Below are positions 15,241 to 21,948 of a DNA stretch of 21,948 nt, piece after piece (the stretch's first letter is position 1; each line of letters starts with the position of its first letter). The notes beneath the pieces are model-generated. The model did no database searches. It saw only the letters and a list, made by a program, of their open reading frames with translations, and was not told where the DNA came from. Both the position numbers and the translations under genes were made by a program. Source of the stretch: Methanothrix sp. (GTDB lineage: Archaea > Halobacteriota > Methanosarcinia > Methanotrichales > Methanotrichaceae); assembly GCA_011620785.1 (NCBI GenBank), contig WOYM01000068.1, positions 1 to 21,948 on the forward strand, read 5' to 3'.

Positions 15241-15495
15241 CTAGACAACTGCTTCAGCCCGAGAGGGGATCTCTATCGCATGCCCGTTAATAGGTGGTAT
15301 GGCTAAACCCAATCGCAGTCTTAAGGCTATCCAGCCTTCGATAACGCCCTTCAAATTCTCATGACATTCTTCCAGGTTTTTTCCTATAGCCCACACTCCT
15401 CGAAGTTCGGGGATCTCGCCGTAGAAAGGCTCTTGGTCTTCGATGATCTCATAAGTTGCCTTAGATAAAGCCGCCTGGATATACTCAGCGAACAT
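15241..15495 (-). CDS. HicB-family antitoxin-like protein, without HicA
   Basis: An 84-aa protein from ATG 15495, which has AGGA 8 nt upstream; the longer GTG/ATG extension to 15567 is unlikely. The sequence YEIIEDQEPFYGEIPELRGV and AIGKNLEECHENLKGVIEGW is the typical HicB partial RNase-H-like fold (EIPELxGVxAxGxTxEE...L). HicB neutralises the HicA mRNA interferase and represses its operon. No HicA frame is found on either side: there is about 110 bp upstream and the IS1 remnant downstream. It is therefore an orphan, as often seen in archaea. It is divergent from the toxin-antitoxin pair at 15605. Confidence 0.8.
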   Translation of the reverse strand: MFAEYIQAALSKATYEIIEDQEPFYGEIPELRGVWAIGKNLEECHENLKGVIEGWIALRLRLGLAIPPINGHAIEIPSRAEAVV

Positions 15496-15569
15496 AGCAC
15501 TTTTCCTATGCGCTCTTAAGGGATTTGAAGTTTGATCATATCCCTCGCTGTATGATGCAGGCCACATCG

Positions 15570-15579
15570 AAACCTATAT
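15570..15579 (+). promoter_or_regulatory. TATA box of the toxin-antitoxin pair
   Basis: ACCTATATCT lies about 26-35 nt before the antitoxin ATG at 15605, predicting a very short leader. It sits in the 109-bp spacer shared with the divergent HicB gene, a natural place for autoregulation by the antitoxin. Confidence 0.45.
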
Positions 15580-15604
15580 CTCTCCTACGGGATGAGTACA
15601 TGAC

Positions 15605-15769
15605 ATGGCCGGAGCAAAAGAACGGATAGTTGTCCAGGATGCAAACGAGACCGCCCTGAAGGAATTTGAGGAAGGGGTTCGCAGAAGCATCAAACAGGCT
15701 GATGCCGGTTTAGTCAAGACCTTCAAGACCAAGGAAGAGTTCTTGGACCATTTGAGGAACCTTGAGTAG
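15605..15769 (+). CDS. Small antitoxin (54 aa) of a RelE-type pair
   Basis: ATG 15605 to TAG 15769, 54 codons, too short for a usual gene list. The product is charged and helical: MAGAKERIVVQDANETALKE, then the C-terminal KTKEEFLDHLRNLE. It ends 5 nt before the toxin gene. Size, order and spacing are those of an archaeal RelB-like antitoxin; the family itself is not clearly recognisable. The C-terminal helix would be the toxin-wrapping part (inference). Confidence 0.7.
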   Translation: MAGAKERIVVQDANETALKEFEEGVRRSIKQADAGLVKTFKTKEEFLDHLRNLE

Positions 15770-15774
15770 GTCAC

Positions 15775-16065
15775 ATGGACTTTGAATCAACTCCTGAGTT
15801 TGAGGAGCAGTTTTCAAAGCTTACCAGGAAGAATAAGGCGCTGAAAGAGCGCTTCCTTAAGAAAATCAGCCAGATTCTCGATAATCCATCAATAGGTAAT
15901 CCAAAAAGCCACAATCTAAGGAACGCTCGCGGCACCCATGTAAACCCTTATGTCATCGTTTATAGGATAAAAGGAAACAGAGTCCAATTTTTATATGTGG
16001 ATCATCATAATTTTGTCTACCCAAGAGCGGCGGAAATCCTAGAAAAGATAGAAAGAGAAGGCTAG
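15775..16065 (+). CDS. RelE/ParE-superfamily toxin (YafQ-like)
   Basis: A 96-aa protein with the compact RelE fold pattern: an N-terminal strand (MDFESTPEFEEQFSKL), a helical hairpin (KNKALKERFLKKISQILDNP), then HNLRNARGTHVNPYVIVYRI and VQFLYVDHHNFVYPRA. RelE-type toxins cleave ribosome-bound mRNA; ParE relatives poison gyrase. The basic and aromatic residues in the last strands favour mRNA interferase, but this is not decisive. The antitoxin is immediately upstream. GC content is lower than in the core genes (42% in the line 15781-15840), fitting acquired DNA. Confidence 0.82.
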   Translation: MDFESTPEFEEQFSKLTRKNKALKERFLKKISQILDNPSIGNPKSHNLRNARGTHVNPYVIVYRIKGNRVQFLYVDHHNFVYPRAAEILEKIEREG

Positions 16066-16380
16066 ATGCCCAACTGTGGGATGAAGGCAAAATAGGCTTC
16101 CATCAACCTCTTCAAATCTATCTCGAATCGCTGCACAGGAAGCCATCCTCTCCAGATCACTGTTTATGTTGATCAGTGCTCAACTGATAGGGCAATAGAG
16201 CGGGATTTGGCCAGGTACCTCCCCATGAAAGTCAATCCGTTGCTCAAGGACAGAAGGCTTTACGTTATTATGACGTAATCAAGCCCAATTTCATCATCGC
16301 CAGAGATTATCTCTTCGGAAAAGTATAAAGATCATTCCCATCGGTCATCTATGCGCAAAGCGCACATCCCAATGGGTAAC
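16066..16380. other. Decayed intergenic DNA with shifted coding remnants
   Basis: No intact gene. On the plus strand, open stretches change frame: QLWDEGKIGFHQPLQIYLES (about 16072-16130, to a stop near 16172), DRAIERDLARYLPMKVNPLL (about 16190-16250, stop near 16279) and YYDVIKPNFIIARDYLFGKV (about 16265-16328). The protein-like composition in three successive frames suggests one or more frameshifted genes. I do not recognise the family. Confidence 0.35.
16337..16376. repeat. Inverted repeat upstream of the mod promoter
   Basis: CCCAT (16337-16341) and ATGGG (16372-16376) enclose TGCGC-AAA-GCGCA (16352-16364). The whole nested structure lies about 10-15 nt before the TATA block, a position suited to an operator. 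It is weak because the arms are short. Confidence 0.25.
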
Positions 16381-16381
16381 T

Positions 16382-16399
16382 AATTAAATAATATAAATG
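16382..16399 (+). promoter_or_regulatory. Strong TATA-rich promoter of the mod-res operon
   Basis: AATTAAATAATATAAATG is by far the most AT-rich block before mod. A start near 16415-16420 leaves a leader of about 140 nt. The leader holds a 19-codon frame (ATG 16422, stop 16481), an AGGAGG at 16461-16466 and a 28-codon TTG frame (16478-16564) whose end overlaps the proposed mod start. Confidence 0.5.
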
Positions 16400-16556
16400 C
16401 TTTTCGTACAGAGTATCGTTCATGCAAAACCTTTTTCGTCTGCCAGGGCAGAGCCTTCGCCAGGAGGATTATAATAATTGACGATCTGCCCCACGTCTGC
16501 AAAGCCTGCTGCACAGTCATTTCCCGTCATTGCTCCTCTCCGGGAGGCCTTCTGCC

Positions 16557-18434
16557 TTGACTGAGCCCGTTCGCTGGGGGCCGGACAACCCTCATCCGCT
16601 CTTCGGGTGGAAGACCGAGCTGGTCTGGGACGGCAAATATGATGAGTACGGCAACCCCCGCCCGGTGGACGTTGCAGGCAGCGCCATGCCCATGCAGAAG
16701 ATCGAGACCGTGGATATGCCCAGGAGCGAGGCCCTGGCCGGAGGCCAGACCACCCTGGGAGAGCTGAAGACCACCCGTCAGTATGACTTTCGAAACATGC
16801 TCATCTGGGGCGATAACAAGCTGGTGATGGCCTCGCTCCTGAAGGACTTCCGGGGAAAGATCGATCTGATCTACATCGACCCGCCATTCGATGTGGGGGC
16901 GGATTTCACTTTAACGGTTCCAATCGGTGAGAAGAAGAAAGAGGCAGTCGAAAAGGATCAATCTCTAATTGAGATGGTTGCTTACCGTGATATGTGGGGC
17001 AAAGGTACCGACAGCTACCTGCATACAATGTTTGAACGACTCAGCCTTATGAAAGAATTGTTGAGTGAACATGGGAGCATGTATGTTCATTGCGATTGGC
17101 ATATTGGTCATTATTTAAAATTAATGATGGATGTTGTCTTTGGGCAAGAGATGTTCTTGAATGAAATTGTCTGGCATTATCGTCGTTGGCCCGCACCATC
17201 AGCAACATTCCAACGAAGTCATGATGTTCTTCTTTGGTATGGGAAGAGTGCAAATCACATCTGGAATCAGACATATCAGGAGCTTTCTGAAGCAACTATG
17301 AAACGATTTGGAGGGAAGAAAGTCCGAGGGGAAACAACAAAAATTGTACTTGATGAAGAATCAAAAGGGGCACCAATGCGGGATGTTTGGGATATCCCAC
17401 ATGTTCTTGGAGCTAATCCGGAGCGGATTGATTATCCAACGCAAAAACCAGAAGCATTGATCTCTCAAATCTTAATTGCCTCCTCCAACGAGGGCGACCT
17501 GGTTGCCGATTTCTTCTGCGGCTCCGGCACCACCGGCGCCGTTGCGGAGAGGCTGGGCCGGCGCTGGATCATGTGCGACCTGGGCCGCTTCGCCATCCAC
17601 ACCAGCAGAAAGCGTCTGATCGACCTGCAGCGCAGGCTCCAGGCGGATGGCCAGTCCTACCGGGCCTTCGATGTCTACAACCTGGGCCGATATGAACGGC
17701 AATGGTGGCAGAGAGAGCGCCTTCAGGGCTTCGACCGTGATCACCGCCGGGTGGTGTTGGGGTTCTACCGCGCCGATCCACTGGCGAATCCGACAACATG
17801 GCTGCACGGCAGAAAGGGCGGGGCCTTCGTCTATGTGGACAGCATCGACTCCCTCCTGACCAGAGAAGAGGTCAGGGCTGTGGCCCGCGCCGCCCGCGAG
17901 GCCGGTGGCAAGGAGGTCCACTGCCTGGCCTGGGAGTTCGAGATGGATCTGCGCATGGTCTGCCAGGAGATCGAGGCCTCAGAAGAGGTCCGGATCAGGC
18001 TGATCACCATCCCCAGGGAGATCATGGAGAAGAACCGGACCGCCCCACCACCCTTCTTTGAGGTGGCAGTGCTGGAGGCCGAGCCGGGCATCAAAAAGGT
18101 CTCCGGGAAGAATAAGGTGGATATCATTCTCAAGAAGTTCATTCCCTCCCTGGCCGAGGTCCCCAGCAAAGAGCTGGCCGCCCTCAAGGATCGGGCGGCA
18201 AAGGACGGCTTCGACTTCATCGACTTCTGGGCAGTGGACTTCAACTGGCAGGAGGGCAAACCCTTCGAGCACCAGTGGCAGGACTACCGCACCCGCAAGG
18301 ACCGCAGCCTCAAGACCACAAGCGACGCCTTCTTTGATGGCTATCCAGGCAAAGGAGTATACAAAGCCTGCATCAAGGTGGTCGACATCTTCGGCTGCGA
18401 TACCAGCACCGTAGTGGAGGTCCGCTATGACTGA
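16557..18434 (+). CDS. mod: Type III-like DNA adenine/cytosine-N4 methyltransferase (Mod)
   Basis: About 625 aa from TTG 16557, chosen because GGGAGG (16542-16547) is 9 nt upstream; the frame also has TTG 16530. It is a beta-class N-methyltransferase: catalytic motif IV DPPF (108-111, in KIDLIYIDPPFDVGAD) precedes the SAM motif FFCGSGTTGA (319-328), with the target-recognition part between them. The first 50 residues (GWKTELVWDGKYDEYGN...) occur in a group of mod proteins paired with large helicase nucleases. The centre, about 16910-17482, is strikingly AT-rich (line 17101 is 30% GC) against 62% in line 16621 and 75% in line 17521. It overlaps res by 8 nt. It protects host sites and, with Res, forms the restriction complex. 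Confidence 0.9.
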   Translation: MTEPVRWGPDNPHPLFGWKTELVWDGKYDEYGNPRPVDVAGSAMPMQKIETVDMPRSEALAGGQTTLGELKTTRQYDFRNMLIWGDNKLVMASLLKDFRGKIDLIYIDPPFDVGADFTLTVPIGEKKKEAVEKDQSLIEMVAYRDMWGKGTDSYLHTMFERLSLMKELLSEHGSMYVHCDWHIGHYLKLMMDVVFGQEMFLNEIVWHYRRWPAPSATFQRSHDVLLWYGKSANHIWNQTYQELSEATMKRFGGKKVRGETTKIVLDEESKGAPMRDVWDIPHVLGANPERIDYPTQKPEALISQILIASSNEGDLVADFFCGSGTTGAVAERLGRRWIMCDLGRFAIHTSRKRLIDLQRRLQADGQSYRAFDVYNLGRYERQWWQRERLQGFDRDHRRVVLGFYRADPLANPTTWLHGRKGGAFVYVDSIDSLLTREEVRAVARAAREAGGKEVHCLAWEFEMDLRMVCQEIEASEEVRIRLITIPREIMEKNRTAPPPFFEVAVLEAEPGIKKVSGKNKVDIILKKFIPSLAEVPSKELAALKDRAAKDGFDFIDFWAVDFNWQEGKPFEHQWQDYRTRKDRSLKTTSDAFFDGYPGKGVYKACIKVVDIFGCDTSTVVEVRYD

Positions 18435-21400
18435 AACCGATGAGAGCATGGGCACCGCCCGGAGCAATGGTCCCGGCCCGGTGATCAATCTGGCTGCCCT
18501 GGAACCTCTCTACCAGACCTTTGAAGAGCCCTGCAGATATCGCGCCCCAGGCGAAGGGGAGAGCGATCCTGCCCGGATCATATCAGGCCGCCATCCCTCA
18601 TATATCCCCATAGCCCAGAACCTGCGCCGACCGGTGAAGGAGTGGAGAGATAGCGACTATCCCGGCGCATCCCAGACCACCAGAGACCTGCTCCATTTCT
18701 GGTTTGGCGAAGAGCACCTAAAAGAGAATGACGGGCAGCAGATTCCATTCCGCTACTACTTCTGCCAGAGAGAAGCCATAGAGACATTCATCTACCTCCA
18801 CGAAGTGCGGGGCATTCGCACCCTCTCCACCATCACCGCCGAATTCCTGGGGGAAGACTCCTACGACACCGCCCTGGGTGTGAATCCCGACGACGACCGC
18901 TGGCCCAAGTACGCTTTCAAGATGGCCACCGGCTCGGGCAAGACCAAGGTGATGAGCCTGGCCATAGTCTGGAGCTACTTTCACTCCCTGCGGGAGGAGG
19001 ACTCCTCTCTGGCCAGGGACTTTCTCATCATCGCCCCCAACATCACCGTCTTCGAGCGACTCAAGGAGGACTTCGGGGACGGCAAGATCTTCGAAGCAGA
19101 CCCACTTATCCCGGAAGCCTGGAGAGGAGACTGGAACATCTCCGTTGTCCTCCAGGACGAGGCCAGCGGAGCGGCCACCGGGGGCAGAATCTACCTGACA
19201 AACATCCACCGCCTCTATGACGCCTCAAAACGCAAGAGTAGAGGCCTGGTGGAAAGCCACGACTGGCTTGGCCCTGCCGTCTCCAAATCCAGAGCCCTTG
19301 ATACCGGTGAGGCATTGAGAGAACGAGTTACCTCTCACCGCAGAATTATGGTCTTGAACGATGAGGCCCATCATCTCTGGGACCCGGACAGCGCCTGGAA
19401 TGATGCCATAGAATATGTCCACCAGACCATCAATAATCGAACCGGAGGAGAGATCGTCTCCCAGCTCGACTTCTCCGCCACCCCCAAGGACAACCATGGC
19501 AGGATCTTCCAGCATGTGATCTGCGATACCCCCCTGGGCGAAGCAGTGGACGCCGGCATAGTCAAGATCCCGGTCATAGGCCGGGGCGATGGCCTGGTGG
19601 AGCGCCCCAGCGACAACGCCGCCGATAGATTCCAGCAGCACCTGATGATCGGATACAAGCGCTGGCTTCTCTCCAGAGAGGAATGGGAGAAGAGCGGCAA
19701 GAAGGCGTTGCTCTTCATCATGGCCGAGAATACCGAGGCCGCAGACCAGATCGCCCGGGAATTGAATAACTCCTCATTGTATTCAGAGCTTAATGGCCGG
19801 ACCATAAACCTCCACACCCGCCTCAAAGGCAAGATCAAATGGATGGGCGGAAAGAAGAGCGGCATACCGGTATTCGAGGAGAGCGAGAAGGATATCAAAG
19901 ATGAGGATCTGAGGGAATTAAGAAAACTCTCCCGCGAACTTGACCAGGGAACCAGCCCCTATCAATGCATCGTATCCGTCCTGATGCTCAGGGAGGGCTG
20001 GGACGTCCGAAACGTTACCACCATTGTTCCCCTCCGTCCCTACACCGCCAAAGCCAACATCCTTCCTGAGCAGACCCTCGGCAGAGGTCTGCGGCGCATG
20101 ACCTATCCCGGCGGCCCTCATGAGATCCTGACCGTTGTCGAGCACCGGGCATTTGTGCAGCTATATGAGGACCAGTTGGGAGAAGAGGGCGTCTACCCCA
20201 CGGTGGTGGATGCGGAGAAGGTCCCCAAGATCACCGTGAGCATCTTCCCAGATGGCGAGCACAAGGACCTAAATCAACTGGATATGCTCGTACCTTCAAT
20301 CTCCCCCGCCTACACCCGCATTCCCAAGCTGGAAGGACTGACCATCGAGGACATAAAAAAGCAGTTCTCTGCCCTCAAGCCCCTGAATCTCAAAGAGCAG
20401 TCCTCCGAGGAGATCCATTACGAAGGAAGACACCTGATAACCAATGAGATTGTGGAGGAGATGGACATCAAGCTCCCCCTGCTGGAGAGCGGAGTGGGAG
20501 CCATATCCTTCTACCGCAGCGAGCTGGAGCATATCACCGGCCTGCACGGTCTTCACCCCTCCCTCGCTCCCCTGCTGGAGATATTCCTGACTGACATGCT
20601 CTTTGGGGAGAGAGTATCCCTCTTCGACCAGCGCCTGATCAACCGCCTGGCGGATCATGATGTCAGGGAGCATATCCGGGGCGTATTCGTGCCACTCATC
20701 CTGAGCAAGAGCACCATCAAACTGGAGGAGAGGGCAATTGGCAGCGGCAGATCGGTGGTTCAATGGAAGCCCTACCAGGCCAACCACTCCGAGCGCCATC
20801 CCACCATTGAGGCCTCCAAGACCGTCTTCAACCTGGTTCCATGCACCAACGCCTTCGAGAGGGATATGGCCCTGTTCTTAGACCGGGCTCCCGATGTCAA
20901 GGCCTTCTTCAGAAATGCCGGGCCGGAGGCGATCAGGATCGATTATCAGACTCATACCGGCAGGCTGGCTCATTATACTCCTGACTTCGTAATCCTGAAA
21001 GATAGTGGCAGCTATGTCATGCTTGAGACCAAGGGAAGGGTGGACATAGACGTTCCCCTCAAGATCCGGGCGGCGATGGCCTGGTGTCAGGCCGCCTCAG
21101 ATAGCGGAATCAAATGGGAGTACCTCTATGTTCCCCAGGAGACCTTCTCCCAGATCGATGATAATAAGCTTGAGATACTGTTTTCCTTATGCGAACCAGC
21201 CAAGCAGAACCTCATCCGGGAGAGGATAGAAGCTCCCTTGAGCCTGGAGAAGGGCAACCTGGAGAAGATAGCACTGGATGAATTCATTAGCGATGAGAAT
21301 TTCGATCGCCTGCCCTTGAAAGCGAGAAAGGGCGTTCAGGAGGCCATAGCCCTCTTCAAATTCTTAGAGAAGAAGACTGGAGTCTCCTATTCTCCTGTCT

Positions 21401-21861
21401 TCGCTCCGCTTCTCGGAGCAGTGGATGAAGCTGCCAAAGGATACATCATCTCAACTCTAAAAGGTGCCATTCCCGATGATCCCAATAAGAGGCAGAGGTT
21501 CTTTGAGCCTGATTTGAGCGTCCTGCATCCAAGAGACGAGAGCTTTCATAAGAGGCAAGCAATTAACTTGCGCCGGACTCTTCTGGAGAACGATGGGATA
21601 ATGCCCATAGGGCTATTGAAATGGTGTCTGGAGTATGCAAGAAGCCCCAAGGTCCCGCCCGGTGGGCTCTTCTCTGCGATCAAAAGCAAATTTGCGGATC
21701 CAGAAAAGAAGGATATATTGGATACTGTAGATAAAATTTATTCCTTCAGAAATGAGTATATTGCTCACCAGGAAAAAGAGCTGGATGACATGAATACTGC
21801 AAAGCAGGCCGTTGATGATTGGATAAAGGGACTAATACAGATATCAGGGTCGATCGAATGA
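18427..21861 (+). CDS. res: Type III-like restriction helicase-nuclease (Res) with C-terminal HEPN-like domain
   Basis: An 1144-aa protein. SF2 helicase motifs: Walker A ATGSGKTK (167-174), DEAH (312-315), SATP, and the C-terminal LREGWDVRNVTTIVPLR...TLGRGLRR. The nuclease is PD-ExK: YTPDFVILKD (Asp853), LETKG (Glu867, Lys869). It cuts unmodified DNA after ATP-driven translocation or switching. Beyond about residue 950 the protein continues with a helical tail ending in YSFRNEYIAH (Arg1108-Asn1109...His1114), the R-N-x4-H pattern of HEPN RNases. The DNA for this tail is more AT-rich (line 21721, 32% GC) than the rest. The start ATG overlaps the mod stop. From memory it resembles the BPTD_3080-type restriction endonucleases. 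Confidence 0.9.
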   Translation: MTETDESMGTARSNGPGPVINLAALEPLYQTFEEPCRYRAPGEGESDPARIISGRHPSYIPIAQNLRRPVKEWRDSDYPGASQTTRDLLHFWFGEEHLKENDGQQIPFRYYFCQREAIETFIYLHEVRGIRTLSTITAEFLGEDSYDTALGVNPDDDRWPKYAFKMATGSGKTKVMSLAIVWSYFHSLREEDSSLARDFLIIAPNITVFERLKEDFGDGKIFEADPLIPEAWRGDWNISVVLQDEASGAATGGRIYLTNIHRLYDASKRKSRGLVESHDWLGPAVSKSRALDTGEALRERVTSHRRIMVLNDEAHHLWDPDSAWNDAIEYVHQTINNRTGGEIVSQLDFSATPKDNHGRIFQHVICDTPLGEAVDAGIVKIPVIGRGDGLVERPSDNAADRFQQHLMIGYKRWLLSREEWEKSGKKALLFIMAENTEAADQIARELNNSSLYSELNGRTINLHTRLKGKIKWMGGKKSGIPVFEESEKDIKDEDLRELRKLSRELDQGTSPYQCIVSVLMLREGWDVRNVTTIVPLRPYTAKANILPEQTLGRGLRRMTYPGGPHEILTVVEHRAFVQLYEDQLGEEGVYPTVVDAEKVPKITVSIFPDGEHKDLNQLDMLVPSISPAYTRIPKLEGLTIEDIKKQFSALKPLNLKEQSSEEIHYEGRHLITNEIVEEMDIKLPLLESGVGAISFYRSELEHITGLHGLHPSLAPLLEIFLTDMLFGERVSLFDQRLINRLADHDVREHIRGVFVPLILSKSTIKLEERAIGSGRSVVQWKPYQANHSERHPTIEASKTVFNLVPCTNAFERDMALFLDRAPDVKAFFRNAGPEAIRIDYQTHTGRLAHYTPDFVILKDSGSYVMLETKGRVDIDVPLKIRAAMAWCQAASDSGIKWEYLYVPQETFSQIDDNKLEILFSLCEPAKQNLIRERIEAPLSLEKGNLEKIALDEFISDENFDRLPLKARKGVQEAIALFKFLEKKTGVSYSPVFAPLLGAVDEAAKGYIISTLKGAIPDDPNKRQRFFEPDLSVLHPRDESFHKRQAINLRRTLLENDGIMPIGLLKWCLEYARSPKVPPGGLFSAIKSKFADPEKKDILDTVDKIYSFRNEYIAHQEKELDDMNTAKQAVDDWIKGLIQISGSIE

Positions 21862-21948
21862 AGCAACTTCCAATCAGGAAATTCGGATCTCAGGGGTGTT
21901 AGACATTTCAGAACCTAACGAGCGCCAATACTGGCTTTGGGTGACTCG
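21862..21948. other. End of window, no gene seen
   Basis: The 87 nt after res hold only a 14-codon frame overlapping the res stop (ATG 21858) and no clear terminator or promoter. The island continues beyond the window. Confidence 0.5.

Noticed and set aside
16530..16556. TTG at 16530 as the mod start
   Set aside because: No ribosome site is at proper spacing, while GGGAGG is 9 nt before TTG 16557; not excluded, so stated in the mod entry.
1..21948. CRISPR array
   Set aside because: No regularly spaced identical repeats seen; the beta-helix repeats and the 1318-1525 hairpins do not have repeat-spacer form.

Overview
The window looks like a chromosome segment of a GC-rich methanogenic euryarchaeon. 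The Methanosarcinales, and within them a Methanothrix (Methanosaeta)-like lineage, is my best guess. The reasons are archaeal TATA-type promoters, an archease/RtcB pair, an archaeal-type NAD kinase beside an IMPase-family phosphatase, a NEW3/COG1361-type exporter protein, and the overall style of the proteins. The assignment is inference; no rRNA or methanogenesis gene is present.

Layout. (1) 1-3711 (+): a 5'-truncated radical-SAM enzyme, archease, RNA ligase RtcB and a TrmJ-like SPOUT tRNA methyltransferase. This is an RNA repair and modification cluster. Between archease and rtcB lies a 260-bp spacer with five hairpins in series, two of which share an IS200/IS605-like stem-loop. (2) 3774-4799 (-): a secreted or membrane-anchored beta-helix (bactofilin-like) protein. 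(3) 4964-8895 (+): a long U32 peptidase-like protein, a Dabb-domain fragment on the opposite strand, an unrecognised 163-aa protein and a membrane methyltransferase-like protein. (4) 8998-10436 (+): a collapsed exporter operon. A NEW3 protein gene is frameshifted directly after its start codon, then joined to an internal piece of an ABC ATPase and the C-terminal half of an ABC-2 permease. (5) 10487-12125 (-): NAD kinase and an IMPase/NADP-phosphatase-like gene overlapping by 14 nt. (6) 12249-13894 (+): a 31-codon single-helix ORF followed by a sodium:solute symporter. (7) 14017-15019: tRNA-Val(TAC), an endonuclease III homologue and tRNA-Glu(CTC).

(8) From tRNA-Glu to the window end is an accessory region of mixed composition. 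It holds an IS1-type transposase remnant, an orphan HicB-like gene, an antitoxin/RelE-type toxin pair, about 460 bp of decayed intergenic DNA, and a type III-like restriction-modification pair (mod, res). The mod gene is a mosaic: its central part has roughly 30-43% GC in the lines I counted, against 62-75% in the flanks. Res carries helicase motifs, a PD-ExK nuclease and a C-terminal segment with an R-N-x4-H motif that looks like a HEPN RNase domain.

The best candidates for something new are the Res-HEPN fusion with the recombined mod specificity region, the hairpin array before rtcB, and the minimal symporter companion with a non-AUG start.
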